From Terriglobia bacterium (GTDB lineage: Bacteria; Acidobacteriota; Terriglobia; Versatilivoradales; Versatilivoraceae), in contig OX638355.1 in assembly GCA_951813285.1 (NCBI GenBank), positions 3,987,136 through 4,051,135 on the forward strand: DNA of 64,000 bases. Reading direction: 5' to 3'. The notes under the pieces were generated by a model. That model worked only from the letters and a program-made list of their open reading frames with translations. It searched no databases and was not told where the DNA came from. Every line of letters begins with the position of its first letter. Position 1 is the first letter of the stretch. Positions 46,346 to 55,625 of the stretch are shown one piece after another. The position numbers and the translations under genes are program-made.

Positions 46346-48469
46346 TCATCCCTGCTCGGCCGGCTCTACCGCTCCCTCGTGCATCCAGCGCTTCAGCAGC
46401 GGGACCAGGAGGAAGCAGACCACCGCCGACCCGATGGCCGTCAGGGCGATGCTCCCGAACACATCGCCATAGACGTGCACGGTGTCCCTTGGAACCGGGA
46501 CCAGGCCTTCTCCGTAACCTCCTTCGGTCACGCCGGTGAACTGGGCGATGATGGCCGCCAGAAATTGGGAGAAGGCGGTCGCCAGGAACCAGGCTCCCAT
46601 GACCGTGCTCACCAGGCGGGTCGGGGACAGCCGGGTCACCATGGAGAGCCCCACGGGGGAGAGGCAGAGCTCCCCGGTGGTATGGAGCAAATACCCCAGA
46701 AAGATCCATCCGAGCGCCACCATGCCCCGTTCGTCGGCGCTCTGGGCACCGTACCAGAAGGCTCCGAAGCCGAGTCCCAACTGCAACAGCCCCAGGGAAA
46801 ACTTGAAGGGTGTGCTGGGCTCCAGGTCGATCCGCCCCAGAAAGGTCCACAAGGCGCTGAATGCAATCCCGAACAGAAGAATGTAGATCGGGTTGACGGC
46901 CTGGAAGACCGAGGCCGGACTCTCCGACCCGCCGATGGCCATGCCCAGGTTGTCGGGGGTCACCACCCATTCAAGCCTCTCGCTTCCCCCCGGCGCACTC
47001 GCGGCGACCCGCAAATAGGTGAGGCCGCTCATGGTCAAGCGATCATCCCGGGTGGCCGAGGCGATTAGCCGGTCCACTTCTTTCCCGGTGAGCTTTCCCT
47101 TGCGCTTTTCATCGATGCGGATGGCTTCTTCGATTCGTTGCTTCAATACCGGGCTGGCGTTTCGATGGCCGAGCTGCTCCTGGGTAAGCAGCGGCAGCCC
47201 CATCAGCTCGGAATCCCCGGTCTGAACCGGAATGCGGAAGGTGAGGGTGCGGCCCACGTCGCCGGCGGCCAGCAGCCGCTGTTCGGCCACACGGTCGACG
47301 TTGCGGTCGGTAAAGTTGTTGACCGAACTGCCGGCCTGTTCGAAAAAGGCCCAGAAGAGCATGGAGAAGAAGGTGAGGATCAACACCACGTACATCCGTT
47401 CCCGGGGCACCTTGTCCAACCGGAAGGTCTCCATGCCCAGGTAGATCAGAGCCACCAGCCCGGCCAGCATCAGGATGAGGCCGGCCGGCGTGCTCATCTG
47501 GGCCAGGACATCGGCGGAAACCTGCAGCACCGCGTTGCCGCTGGACTGCAGGCTCTCCACGATCCCGGAGGGGATGACGGTGACATTGCGGTTGGCCGAG
47601 ACCAGCAGCGCCAGCACGGGAATCGCCAGCAGCGAGAGGAGGTAGACCGACCACTCGGCAGAGATCGGACCGGCCAGGGGCTTGCGCAGGCGCTGAGGAT
47701 CCGAGGGAGCTCCCACTTCGGCCGGCAACCCTCCCCGACCCAGCGCTACCCAGGCGATCACGCCCGCGATCAGGAGCGCGATACCCACAAAGATATTGAC
47801 GCCCGTGGAAAAGGGATTGTCGGGTCGGAAGTAAAAGAGCCCGAGGGCCGCCGCCACGGCTCCCGACATGATCAGTACCTGGGTGATGCGCACCGGGGCC
47901 ACAAAGACCGCCAGACCGGTGAGCATTCCCAGTGTGGCCAGCCCGAAGCCGTAGTGCCAGCCATAGGTCTCGCCGATGTAGCCGCACAGCAGGGGCGACA
48001 TGGCCGCCCCCAGGTTGATCCCCATGTAGAAGATGGTGAAGCCCGTGTCCCGCTTGGGGCTGCCCTGCGGATAGAGCGAACCCACCATGGTGGAGATGTT
48101 GGGCTTGAAGAATCCATTGCCCACGATCAGCAGCGCCAGGGCCAGGAAAAAGGCCAGGTCGCTCTCCGCCGCCATCATCAGGTGGCCGGCGGCCATCAGC
48201 AGGCCACCCAGAACGACGGCTCGCCTGGCGCCCAGCAGCCGGTCGGCCAGCATGCCGCCGAAAAGCGGGGTCATGTAGACCAGCGCCGTGTAGGCCCCAT
48301 AGATGGCATAGGCATCCCTGTCGCCGTAGCCCAGGAAGCCCTTGAGCATGTAGAACAGGAGCAGCGCCCGCATCCCGTAAAAGGAAAAGCGCTCCCACAT
48401 CTCGGCAAAAAACAGGGTAAAGAGGCCGGTCGGATGTCCGAACAGGGTTCCAGGCTGCTGCGCATTCAT
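46346..48469 (-). CDS. Proton-dependent oligopeptide transporter (POT/PTR2)
   Basis: A 707-aa peptide:H+ symporter. The ExxER motif is in 'EMWERFSFYGMRALLLFY' (about residue 24), and the PTR2 signature 'FYMGINLGAAMSPLL' is in helix 5. A hydrophilic insertion of about 130 residues (around 395-525) between helices makes it longer than typical POT proteins (about 500 aa). The ATG at 48469 has AAGGAG eight bases upstream. It lies just upstream of the MFS gene in the same direction. Confidence 0.93.
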   Translation of the reverse strand: MNAQQPGTLFGHPTGLFTLFFAEMWERFSFYGMRALLLFYMLKGFLGYGDRDAYAIYGAYTALVYMTPLFGGMLADRLLGARRAVVLGGLLMAAGHLMMAAESDLAFFLALALLIVGNGFFKPNISTMVGSLYPQGSPKRDTGFTIFYMGINLGAAMSPLLCGYIGETYGWHYGFGLATLGMLTGLAVFVAPVRITQVLIMSGAVAAALGLFYFRPDNPFSTGVNIFVGIALLIAGVIAWVALGRGGLPAEVGAPSDPQRLRKPLAGPISAEWSVYLLSLLAIPVLALLVSANRNVTVIPSGIVESLQSSGNAVLQVSADVLAQMSTPAGLILMLAGLVALIYLGMETFRLDKVPRERMYVVLILTFFSMLFWAFFEQAGSSVNNFTDRNVDRVAEQRLLAAGDVGRTLTFRIPVQTGDSELMGLPLLTQEQLGHRNASPVLKQRIEEAIRIDEKRKGKLTGKEVDRLIASATRDDRLTMSGLTYLRVAASAPGGSERLEWVVTPDNLGMAIGGSESPASVFQAVNPIYILLFGIAFSALWTFLGRIDLEPSTPFKFSLGLLQLGLGFGAFWYGAQSADERGMVALGWIFLGYLLHTTGELCLSPVGLSMVTRLSPTRLVSTVMGAWFLATAFSQFLAAIIAQFTGVTEGGYGEGLVPVPRDTVHVYGDVFGSIALTAIGSAVVCFLLVPLLKRWMHEGAVEPAEQG

Positions 48470-48850
48470 CGGCTGTGCTCCTTGATCATCGGGCTGAGTA
48501 CGCTCCGGAGAAATCCGGTCTGGGGCTGGAAAGGCGGCTTTCGGCGCGGTCAGGCTCATCCACCACACGCCTGACGCACGGCTAGCATAGGGAAATTCCC
48601 TGGGGTTTGCAATGCAGGGTGGGCCTCGCTCCGGTCAACGGAAATGCTGCCGCCACGGCGGCAGTCCGGATGGCTCCGACCGCAGCCGGGACGGGCCTGG
48701 AACTTCTTCCTGTTCCACCCCCTGAAGGTGAGATCCGAGCATCAATCCGGCGTATGGCGTATAATGCGGCGGTGCGCGCGGTCCCGCGCAGGACCCATCT
48801 TCCCCAGGCCGGATACAACCGAAAATGGTCAACCGTAGCGGAGGTCTTCC
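48470..48850. other. Divergent gene-free region
   Basis: No gene is seen in 381 bases between the POT gene and the PPOX gene. A perfect TATAAT on the plus strand at 48760-48765 could be the -10 of the F420-linked cluster, although no good -35 is present. Confidence 0.4.
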
Positions 48851-49342
48851 ATGAACAAAGAGTCGAACGAGAGCTGGCGCGGCAAAGTCGGCAAGCTGAA
48901 TGAAGCCGAGATCGCCGAATTCCTTTCAGGACCCGAATTCTGCCGGCTGGGTTGCCTGGATGCCGACGGCTGGCCCTACGTGGTTCCCTGCTGGTTCGAA
49001 TACGCGGACGGCGGCTTCTACATCATCCCCAGGGGACGTTCCATCTGGGCCAAGCACATTCAGCGGGACGGGCGTGTGTTTCTCTGCATCGACGACTCCA
49101 CCATCTACAACCGCCGCGTTCTGGTCAAGGGTGAAGCCACCGTGCTGGAGGAAGCCAACGTCGGCGGCCGCTGGATGGAAATCGGGCACCGCATGGCGCT
49201 TCGCTACCTGGGAGAACGAGGCCCCGACTACCTGGTGCCGACCTTGAACGAGCCCCGCTGGCTCTTGTTCGTGAAACCGATCACCATGAAATCCTGGCAG
49301 GGTGTCAATTGGGCCAAGAAGTACAAGCATTCGGAGTGGTAA
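48851..49342 (+). CDS. Pyridoxamine 5'-phosphate oxidase-fold protein (flavin/F420 type)
   Basis: A 163-aa split beta-barrel protein: 'CRLGCLDADGWPYVVPCWFEY' region at about residues 31-50, 'GFYIIPRGRSIWAKHIQRDG' and 'VLVKGEATVLEE'. This is the FDOR/PPOX superfamily, whose members bind FMN, heme or F420. Its place at the head of a cluster with cofG and cofH makes F420 the likeliest cofactor, which is an inference. GGAGG precedes the ATG by six bases. Confidence 0.85.
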   Translation: MNKESNESWRGKVGKLNEAEIAEFLSGPEFCRLGCLDADGWPYVVPCWFEYADGGFYIIPRGRSIWAKHIQRDGRVFLCIDDSTIYNRRVLVKGEATVLEEANVGGRWMEIGHRMALRYLGERGPDYLVPTLNEPRWLLFVKPITMKSWQGVNWAKKYKHSEW

Positions 49343-49383
49343 ACCGGGCGTCGCCAAGCCGCACACGAGGGACAACGGGCCCC

Positions 49384-50931
49384 ATGGCCAACAGCGATAC
49401 CCGAGCCACCCTGCGCTATCACCAGCAGACCAAGCACTCCTACCACAGTGTTCGGTTCGGTTCCCATACCCTGGACTGGGCCAACCGGCCCGAGCCCTTC
49501 AAGATCTACTCCGATGTGGACCGCATTCCGCTGCCGGACCAGTGGCAGGAATCGGAACTCCCTGCCCTGGCGGCGCTGTTGCCGCCGGATTCGCCCGCCC
49601 CGCCCCAGTCGGTCCCCGACCTGGAGGACCTGGCGAGGCTTCTCTATTGCTGCGCCGGCATCACCAAGCGAAAACCCTACCCCGGCGGTGACATCCTGTT
49701 TCGGGCGGCTTCCTGCACGGGAGCGCTCTATGAGATCGAGCTCTACGTGGTCTGCGGCGACCTGAACGGTTTGCCCGCGGGAGTCTACCACTTCAATCCT
49801 CGCGACTTCGTGCTGGAGCGCCTGCGTTCGGGCGACTTCCGGGGCCTGCTGGCAGCGGCCGCGGGCCGGGAGCCGGGGCTGTCCCGAGCCCCGGTGACCA
49901 TAGTCTCGACCGGAACCTACTGGCGCAACTCGTGGAAGTACCGGGCCCGCACCTACCGTCACTTCGGTTGGGACAACGGAACCATCCTGGCCAACCTGTT
50001 CGCCATGTCCCGAGCCTTGGGCGTTCCCCACCGCCTGGTGCTCGGGTTTGCCGACCAGGAGATCAATAACTTGCTGGGCTTGGACACCGACCGCGAAGTG
50101 GCCCTGTCGCTGGCAGCCGTTGGACGCTGCCGGGAGGAAGCTCCCGGCGCCCATCCCCCGTTGGACCCCCTGCTGGCACGGACCGGCGGGTCCAGCCCTG
50201 GTGAGGTCGACTATCCGGATATGCGGGAGATGCACGCCGCCACCCTGATCGGCTCCGGGGAGGAATCAAGCGCCTGGCGAGGGAGCATTCGCCGGCAAGC
50301 AGAGGCCGGAAAGGGCAAACGCTATCCCCTGAGCCCGCTTGCCCGGAACGAAATCCCCACCGAGCCCCTGGAGCCCGTCGTCCGGCGGCGGGGGTCCAGC
50401 CGACGCTTCACGCCGGCGCCCATCTCCTTTCAGGCATTTTCCACGCTGCTCTACTATTCGGCTCAGGAACTGCCGGCCGACTTTCTGGAACCGGGGGATG
50501 GGTTGCTCAACGACTGGTATGTCACCGCCAACGCGGTGGAAGGGCTGCCCTCGGGAGCCTATTGGCTGGACCGTGACCGCTGGGAACTGGAGCTGCTTCA
50601 CCAGGGCAGCTTCCGCCGGAAGATGGGCTACCTGGGACTGGAGCAGGACTTGCCGGCCGAGGCCAGCTTCGATGTCTTCTTCATGGCGGAGCTGGAGCCT
50701 GTCCTGGAGCGCTTCGGCAACCGAGGCTATCGCGCCTTGCAACTGGAGGCGGGCCTGCTGGGGGGAAGGCTTTACCTGTCGGCCTACGCCCAGAGGCTGG
50801 GAGCTACCGGGCTGACCTTCTACGACGACGATGTCACGGCCTTCTTTTCGCCCCACGCCCGGGGAAAGAGCGCCATATTCCTGATGGCCCTGGGCAAAGG
50901 CAAACGCAGGGAGTTGGTATCGCTTGGCTGA
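49384..50931 (+). CDS. Tandem SagB/ThcOx-type nitroreductase-fold dehydrogenase
   Basis: A 515-aa protein made of two nitroreductase-like halves. The first (about residues 65-260) has 'YCCAGITKRKPYPGGDILFRAASCTG' positions and 'FGWDNGTILANLFAMSRALG'. The second (about 320-510) has 'RRRGSSRRFTPAPISF' and 'LQLEAGLLGGRLYLSAYAQR'. SagB enzymes oxidise azolines with FMN, but no YcaO cyclodehydratase or precursor peptide is nearby. The C-terminal half of FbiB, which reduces dehydro-F420, shares this fold, so an F420-related role is possible. Confidence 0.87.
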   Translation: MANSDTRATLRYHQQTKHSYHSVRFGSHTLDWANRPEPFKIYSDVDRIPLPDQWQESELPALAALLPPDSPAPPQSVPDLEDLARLLYCCAGITKRKPYPGGDILFRAASCTGALYEIELYVVCGDLNGLPAGVYHFNPRDFVLERLRSGDFRGLLAAAAGREPGLSRAPVTIVSTGTYWRNSWKYRARTYRHFGWDNGTILANLFAMSRALGVPHRLVLGFADQEINNLLGLDTDREVALSLAAVGRCREEAPGAHPPLDPLLARTGGSSPGEVDYPDMREMHAATLIGSGEESSAWRGSIRRQAEAGKGKRYPLSPLARNEIPTEPLEPVVRRRGSSRRFTPAPISFQAFSTLLYYSAQELPADFLEPGDGLLNDWYVTANAVEGLPSGAYWLDRDRWELELLHQGSFRRKMGYLGLEQDLPAEASFDVFFMAELEPVLERFGNRGYRALQLEAGLLGGRLYLSAYAQRLGATGLTFYDDDVTAFFSPHARGKSAIFLMALGKGKRRELVSLG

Positions 50932-51001
50932 CTCCGGCTCTGTCTGAATTGAATCGGACCGGCCAGGATCGGCCGAGCCGACCTTCCTGGATGACGAGCA
51001 C

Positions 51002-51376
51002 ATGAACCAACAGTTGGAAGACACGGCAACCGCCTTGGGCGTGGACAAGATCCGACGACACATCTTTCTCTGCTGCGACCAGACCAAACCCAAGTGCTGC
51101 GACAAGGCCGTCAGCCTGGAGTCCTGGAACTACCTCAAGAGTCGTCTGCAGGAACTCGATCTGACCGGACCGGGGGGTGTCTTCCGGACCAAGGCCAACT
51201 GTCTGCGCATTTGTCTGCAAGGACCCACCGCCGTGGTCTATCCGGAGGGCACCTGGTACCACTCCTGCACCCCGGAGGTGATCGAACGCATCATCCAGGA
51301 GCACCTGATCGGCGGGATGCCGGTGGAGGAATTCGTCATTGTGGAGCACCCGCTCCCTTCCCCGGGAGACTCCTAG
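51002..51376 (+). CDS. Thioredoxin-fold 2Fe-2S ferredoxin
   Basis: A 124-aa protein with cysteines '[12 protein letters not shown]' (residues 22-33) and '[20 protein letters not shown]' (about 68-87). This is the four-cysteine layout of (2Fe-2S) thioredoxin-like ferredoxins. It is an electron carrier, perhaps for the radical SAM enzymes CofG/CofH or for the SagB protein. The next gene begins 10 bases after its stop, which suggests co-translation. Confidence 0.88.
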   Translation: MNQQLEDTATALGVDKIRRHIFLCCDQTKPKCCDKAVSLESWNYLKSRLQELDLTGPGGVFRTKANCLRICLQGPTAVVYPEGTWYHSCTPEVIERIIQEHLIGGMPVEEFVIVEHPLPSPGDS

Positions 51377-51386
51377 GAAAACGCCA

Positions 51387-52532
51387 ATGATGTCCCAAGC
51401 CGTCGCCGACCGCTACCCGGCACTTCTGGACCGGGCCTCCCGGCTGCGCGACCAGGGGAAAGGGCGCATCCTCAGCTTCTCGCCCAAGGTGTTCCTCCCC
51501 CTGACCCAGCTCTGCAGGGATGTTTGCGGCTACTGCGTCTTTCGCCAGCCTCCCGGCCGGCTCCGCTCCCCCTACATGAGCCCCGAGGAGGTTCTGGCCG
51601 TGGCCCGGGAGGGAGAGAAACGGGGATGCCGCGAGGCTCTGCTGGTGTTGGGAGAACGGCCGGAGCAACGCTACCCTGAAGCTCGGCGGTGGCTTTCCCG
51701 ACAGGGTTTCGACAGCACTATCGAATATCTGGAATCGATTTGCCGAATGTTGCTGCGGGAAACCTCCCTCTACCCCCACAGCAACGCCGGCACACTGGTC
51801 CCATCGGAACTGGACTCCCTCAAGGAAGTGAATGTCTCCCTGGGCCTGATGCTGGAGAGCAGCAGCCCCAGGCTCTGCGATCCTGGCGGGCCTCACGAGC
51901 ACGCCCCCAGCAAGCACCCCCAGGCCCGTCTGGACACCCTGAGCGCCGCCGGCAAGTTGAACATTCCGGTGACTACCGGCTTGCTGGTGGGAATCGGCGA
52001 GACCGCCCGGGAACGAACAGAGGCCCTGCAACTGATCGGGGAGCTGCACCAGCGCTACGGACACATCCAGGAAGTCATCATTCAGAATTTCCGAGCCAAG
52101 AAGGCCACGCCCATGAGATGGGCGAACGAGCTCTCCACCCCGGAGACACTCCAAACCGTTGCCGAAGCCAGGGTTATTCTGGGACCGGAGATGAACATCC
52201 AGGTGCCTCCCAACTTGAGCGGGTCCACCCGGGAGGCAGGCTACCTGGAGTTTCTCGGCGCGGGAATCAACGACTGGGGCGGGATCTCACCGGTGACCAT
52301 CGACCACGTCAACCCGGAAGCCCCCTGGCCCCACCTGGCCCAGTTGCGCCGCCAGGTGGAGGGCAGAGACTTCCGGCTGAGGGCTCGCTTCCCCCTGTAT
52401 CCGGAATTCATTCGCCGCAAGGACAATAGCCTGCCGGCAGCCTTGAGGAACCGCCTGGAGGCCGATGCCGATGCCGAGGGGTTCGTGCCCCAGCCGGAAC
52501 TCGAGCCGCTATGGGAGGGACGCCCATGTTGA
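51387..52532 (+). CDS. cofG: FO synthase subunit 1 (7,8-didemethyl-8-hydroxy-5-deazariboflavin synthase)
   Basis: A 381-aa radical SAM enzyme. 'CRDVCGYCVF' near residue 49 is the CxxxCxxC cluster motif. CofG-type segments include 'YPHSNAGTLVPSELDSLKEV', 'HEHAPSKHPQARL' and 'GINDWGGISPVTIDHVNPE'. With CofH it makes FO, the deazaflavin chromophore of F420. The ATG at 51387 follows AGGA; an upstream extension overlapping the ferredoxin gene is discounted. It overlaps cofH. Confidence 0.95.
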   Translation: MMSQAVADRYPALLDRASRLRDQGKGRILSFSPKVFLPLTQLCRDVCGYCVFRQPPGRLRSPYMSPEEVLAVAREGEKRGCREALLVLGERPEQRYPEARRWLSRQGFDSTIEYLESICRMLLRETSLYPHSNAGTLVPSELDSLKEVNVSLGLMLESSSPRLCDPGGPHEHAPSKHPQARLDTLSAAGKLNIPVTTGLLVGIGETARERTEALQLIGELHQRYGHIQEVIIQNFRAKKATPMRWANELSTPETLQTVAEARVILGPEMNIQVPPNLSGSTREAGYLEFLGAGINDWGGISPVTIDHVNPEAPWPHLAQLRRQVEGRDFRLRARFPLYPEFIRRKDNSLPAALRNRLEADADAEGFVPQPELEPLWEGRPC

Positions 52533-53839
52533 CACCGGGGGAACCCACCGGAATGCTCAGGAACCAAGCCGAGGTGGAATCCGCCTTGGGACAGGCGACG
52601 CCTTCGGTGGCCCGGGCCCTTGAGGGCTGCCTGCAGGGCCGGGACCCCTCGGAGACGCAGGTGGTCCACCTCTTCCAAACAGAGGACGCCGACTATGGGG
52701 TGCTGCTCAAGGCCGCCGACTTCCTGCGGTGGCAGACCGTAGGGGACGATGTCACCTACGTGGTGAATCGCAACATCAACTTCACCAACGTCTGCGTCAA
52801 GCGATGCGGCTTCTGCGCCTTCAGCCGCACGGCGGCCAGCACCGAGGGCTACCACCTTCCCGCCGAGGAAATCGTCAGGCGGACCCTGGAAGCCGAGCGC
52901 TACGGCGCCTCCGAGGTCTGCATTCAGGCGGGCCTGCCACCCGGCATGGACGGTCGCTACTACATCGAACTCTGCCGAACGGTAAAGGAAGCAGCACCGG
53001 CAATCCACCTGCACGCCTTTTCCCCGGAAGAAATCCTCTATGGATCCAGGCAGTCCCGCTTGAGCATCCACGACTACCTGCGGGAGCTGAAAGAGGCCGG
53101 AATCGGCAGTCTACCGGGCACCTCGGCCGAGATCCTGGACGACCGGGTGCGCAAGATCATTGCACCCGGGCGCATCCGCACCGATCAATGGATCAAGGTG
53201 GTGACCACGGCTCACTCCCTGGGAATCCCCACCAGCTCCACCATCATGTACGGCCACCTGGAAACCCCTCGCCACCGCGCCCGCCACCTGTTACTGCTGC
53301 GCGACCTGCAGCGGCGCAGCCGCGGCTTCACCGAGTTCGTGCCCCTCAGCTTCATCCATTCCGAGGCGCCCATGTTCGCCGACCGGCCCATCCCGGGAAT
53401 CCGGGCCGGCGCCAGCCGAAGCGAGGTGCTGAAAATGCACGCCATCGCCCGCCTGGTCCTGAATCGCGACATCCCCAACATCCAGGCCTCCTGGGTCAAG
53501 GAGGGCCTCCCGCTAGGGCAAGCCTGCCTGCAAAGCGGCGCCAACGATTTCGGCGGGACCTTGATGAACGAGAGCATCTCCACCGCCGCCGGCGCCCCCC
53601 ACGGCCAACTGGTCCGCCCCCGCGACCTCCGCCGCCGCATCCGCGAGGTCGGCCGCACCCCCGCCCTCCGCTCCACCCTCTACGCCACCCTGCGCCGCTT
53701 CCCCGACGAAAGCCAGGACGGCCAAGACCCCCTTGACAAGCTGGACGCGGCCAGCAAAAACCCCTTCGGCTCCTACCACCAGCTCATTCGGCAGGAACAG
53801 TTTCGCTTCAGCAGCAGGGGCGGCCCCTCAAACCACTGA
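52526..53839 (+). CDS. cofH: FO synthase subunit 2 (5-amino-6-(D-ribitylamino)uracil-L-tyrosine 4-hydroxyphenyl transferase)
   Basis: A 437-aa radical SAM enzyme. 'CVKRCGFCAFSR' (about residue 90) is the CxxxCxxC motif, and 'GLPPGMDGRYYIELC', 'HLHAFSPEEILYG' and 'SSTIMYGHLETPRHRARHL' are CofH hallmarks. It couples tyrosine to the ribityl-uracil precursor. The ATG at 52526 has GGAGGG six bases upstream and overlaps cofG by seven bases. Genes for later F420 steps (cofC, cofD, cofE) are not in the window. Confidence 0.96.
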   Translation: MLTPGEPTGMLRNQAEVESALGQATPSVARALEGCLQGRDPSETQVVHLFQTEDADYGVLLKAADFLRWQTVGDDVTYVVNRNINFTNVCVKRCGFCAFSRTAASTEGYHLPAEEIVRRTLEAERYGASEVCIQAGLPPGMDGRYYIELCRTVKEAAPAIHLHAFSPEEILYGSRQSRLSIHDYLRELKEAGIGSLPGTSAEILDDRVRKIIAPGRIRTDQWIKVVTTAHSLGIPTSSTIMYGHLETPRHRARHLLLLRDLQRRSRGFTEFVPLSFIHSEAPMFADRPIPGIRAGASRSEVLKMHAIARLVLNRDIPNIQASWVKEGLPLGQACLQSGANDFGGTLMNESISTAAGAPHGQLVRPRDLRRRIREVGRTPALRSTLYATLRRFPDESQDGQDPLDKLDAASKNPFGSYHQLIRQEQFRFSSRGGPSNH

Positions 53840-54151
53840 TCAGTCGTTCTCGCGGCGGGTAGGACGCGACGGTTCGAGAAGTGGCGGTATTCCGCAAACG
53901 TCGCAAAAAGAGTTACCCACGAAGGGACGCGAAGAAAGACTTAGAAATGAGTTTCGTCGGTACCAAGCGGCGGTGGCCGGAGCCGTTAAACTCCTATGGT
54001 TTGATCCTACACAGTAGGGACACAGTAGGGTAGTTTCTCTTTTTTGAATGTGGATAACTTATTTAGAAAGAGTGTGATGTCGGAGTCTGAGCACCGATGC
54101 GTCCGCCCTTTGGCAAGTAATCCCGGGTACCCAAAGCCTTAGCGTCTCGAA
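53840..54151. other. Junction region between core and accessory tail
   Basis: No gene is seen. It contains the phrase repeat AAAGAGTTACCCACGAAGGG (near 53907-53926) and a short tandem CACAGTAGGG (54011-54020 and 54022-54031). Base composition becomes visibly more AT-rich from here on. Confidence 0.5.
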
Positions 54152-54583
54152 ATGCAATTGCCAGATCGTTGGGTTGAAAATTGTGCAACTCTGTTGAGAG
54201 CCTTTAACGAGAAAGGCGTGGAATACTTGCTGATCGGAAGCATGGCTAAGTCCCATTACCGTTCGCAGCCGCACGTCAACGATATGGATCTGATGATAAA
54301 TTGCACTCAAGAAACCCAGATAAGGGTGCTATCTGTGCTCCGGGAAAATTTGAATTACCTGTATAGGGACGACCCGGAGAAGCTGACCAAACCGTGTAAG
54401 CGACTCCTACTGTTCGACGGCTCTGTGGATGTTCTTACCCCACCTGCGCAGGGCTTTAATTTTGACACGGCCCGATCCCGCTCAACAGAAGGAATGGTTT
54501 ACGACATACGAGTGCCGATCGCGTCTATGTGTGACTTGGAAGTACTGGACTCACTTGGGGCGGGAACCAGGGAACGTTATTGA
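54152..54583 (+). CDS. Predicted nucleotidyltransferase-fold protein
   Basis: A 143-aa protein with the minimal NTase motif 'LLIGSMAKSHYR' (GS at 29-30) and 'NDMDLMI' (DxD at 44-46). Such proteins act in AbiEii/MNT-type toxin systems and in nucleotide transfer. The last five residues (TRERY) and the TGA stop come from a copy of the palindromic repeat's left end, so the original C-terminus may be lost. No clear ribosome site precedes the ATG. A partner (HEPN or AbiEi-like) gene is not seen. Confidence 0.65.
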   Translation: MQLPDRWVENCATLLRAFNEKGVEYLLIGSMAKSHYRSQPHVNDMDLMINCTQETQIRVLSVLRENLNYLYRDDPEKLTKPCKRLLLFDGSVDVLTPPAQGFNFDTARSRSTEGMVYDIRVPIASMCDLEVLDSLGAGTRERY

Positions 54584-54586
54584 ATA
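54570..54586 (+). repeat. Solo left end of the 168-bp repeat
   Basis: GGGAACGTTATTGAATA preceded by AACCA matches the left terminus of the full repeats and lies 13 bases before the complete copy 1. It supplies the stop codon of the nucleotidyltransferase-like gene. Confidence 0.65.
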
Positions 54587-54598
54587 TCGGGGGGAGTA

Positions 54599-54768
54599 GG
54601 GGACGTTGTTGACTAATTGGAATAAATTGCATAGGCGGTTCTGTAATCCCTTGGCGATCAAGGTGTTGGAGTGGGTTGTCTGCTGGGGGATCCATGCCCG
54701 ATCTCCTTCCGGCGTTTTCCGACAATCGCTGCGAGCAAAAATTTTTCCGGTAATTCAACAACGTCCCC
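54599..54768 (+). repeat. 168-bp palindromic repeat, copy 1
   Basis: A complete copy bounded by GGGGACGTTGTTGA and inverted TCAACAACGTCCCC, 170 bases. The interior contains TTCTGTAATCCCTTGG and a CCCGATCTCC segment found in the other copies. It lies between convergent gene ends (NTase and yafQ). Confidence 0.85.
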
Positions 54769-54784
54769 GGTTCCCCTGCCCCAC

Positions 54785-55066
54785 TCAAAGCCCGAGTTCC
54801 AAATGGGTCCCGAGGCGAATCAGCCTCAATGAGTCGGCACCGTGCTTCTGGTAGATCAGTACCAAGTCAGGCTTCACGTGGTAATCACGGAAATCCTTCC
54901 ACTCGCCGCTCAGTGCATGGTCGTGGTATCGAGGTTCGAGCGGCTGGTCATTGCCCAATGCCAACAAGACGGGAATCAAGACAGCGTCCAATGACCTCCC
55001 GTGTTGTCCCTTGGCCTCCCTCCTGTAATCCCGTTTGAACTGGCGGGTGCGCTCAATCCTGCGCAT
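54785..55066 (-). CDS. YafQ-family mRNA interferase toxin (RelE superfamily)
   Basis: A 93-aa basic protein: 'RQFKRDYRREAKG' start, then 'RYHDHALSGEWKDFRDYHVKPDLVLIYQK', which holds the conserved His-His and Asp residues of YafQ (His in 'YHDHAL', Asp in 'KPDLVLIY'). It overlaps its antitoxin by 14 bases and lies 16 bases from the right end of repeat copy 1. Confidence 0.9.
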   Translation of the reverse strand: MRRIERTRQFKRDYRREAKGQHGRSLDAVLIPVLLALGNDQPLEPRYHDHALSGEWKDFRDYHVKPDLVLIYQKHGADSLRLIRLGTHLELGL

Positions 55067-55316
55067 TCAGATCGTCCATGAGAGCAGCCGCGCTATCGAA
55101 ACGAGACAGGCCGCCCTTTCGGGCTTCCTTCATGGCCTCGATGGTGGCAGTATTCGGAATCAGCGGTGCAAACGGCAGCGCCTTTTCCCGCGCAACCCGG
55201 GTCAGCAACAACCGTACGGCGTCGGAGATGGTCAGGCCCATTGCAGCCAGCACGGCGGCCGCCTCTTCCTTGATGGCTCCGTTAATGCGGGCCTGAACGA
55301 GTTGATTGGCAGCCAC
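55053..55316 (-). CDS. RelB/DinJ-family antitoxin
   Basis: An 87-aa RHH antitoxin: 'QARINGAIKEEAAAVLAAMG' followed by 'TISDAVRLLLTRVAREKALP', the DinJ signature. It starts with GTG at 55316, with AAGGAG eight bases upstream, and precedes the YafQ toxin. The pair is expected to repress its own promoter. Confidence 0.9.
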   Translation of the reverse strand: MAANQLVQARINGAIKEEAAAVLAAMGLTISDAVRLLLTRVAREKALPFAPLIPNTATIEAMKEARKGGLSRFDSAAALMDDLNAQD

Positions 55317-55417
55317 GATCTATTCTCCTTTCTACTTGGCATATTGAATGACACCATCATACACATTATTTTGCGAGAGACGCCAGTGAACACTTCTCCA
55401 GGCAACCCAAACAACCA

Positions 55418-55584
55418 GGGGACGTTGTTGAACTATTGGAATTAGTTGGATTGAAGATTCTGTAATCCCTTGGCAATGAAGGTTGTGGAGTGGTTTATCT
55501 AATGCGGATCCAGGCCCGATCTCCATCCAATCACTTCCAACATTCTGTGTGAGCAACGTTGTTCCGGCAATTCAACAACGTCGC
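55418..55584 (+). repeat. 168-bp palindromic repeat, copy 2
   Basis: A complete copy preceded by AACCA. The left end is perfect; the right end reads TTCAACAACGTCGC. It lies between the 5' ends of dinJ (minus) and the hydrolase gene (plus), unlike most other copies. Confidence 0.85.
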
Positions 55585-55625
55585 GTGCTTCCCCCCCTGT
55601 GGAGAGAACCCCAGGATAACCTCCG

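Noticed and set aside
47138-48574. A 478-codon plus-strand open frame opposite the POT gene
   Set aside because: It is His/Gln/Arg-rich and antisense to a well-conserved transporter.
49384-50931. The SagB-like gene as part of a thiazole/oxazole peptide cluster
   Set aside because: No YcaO cyclodehydratase, precursor peptide or leader peptidase is nearby; the neighbours are F420 genes.
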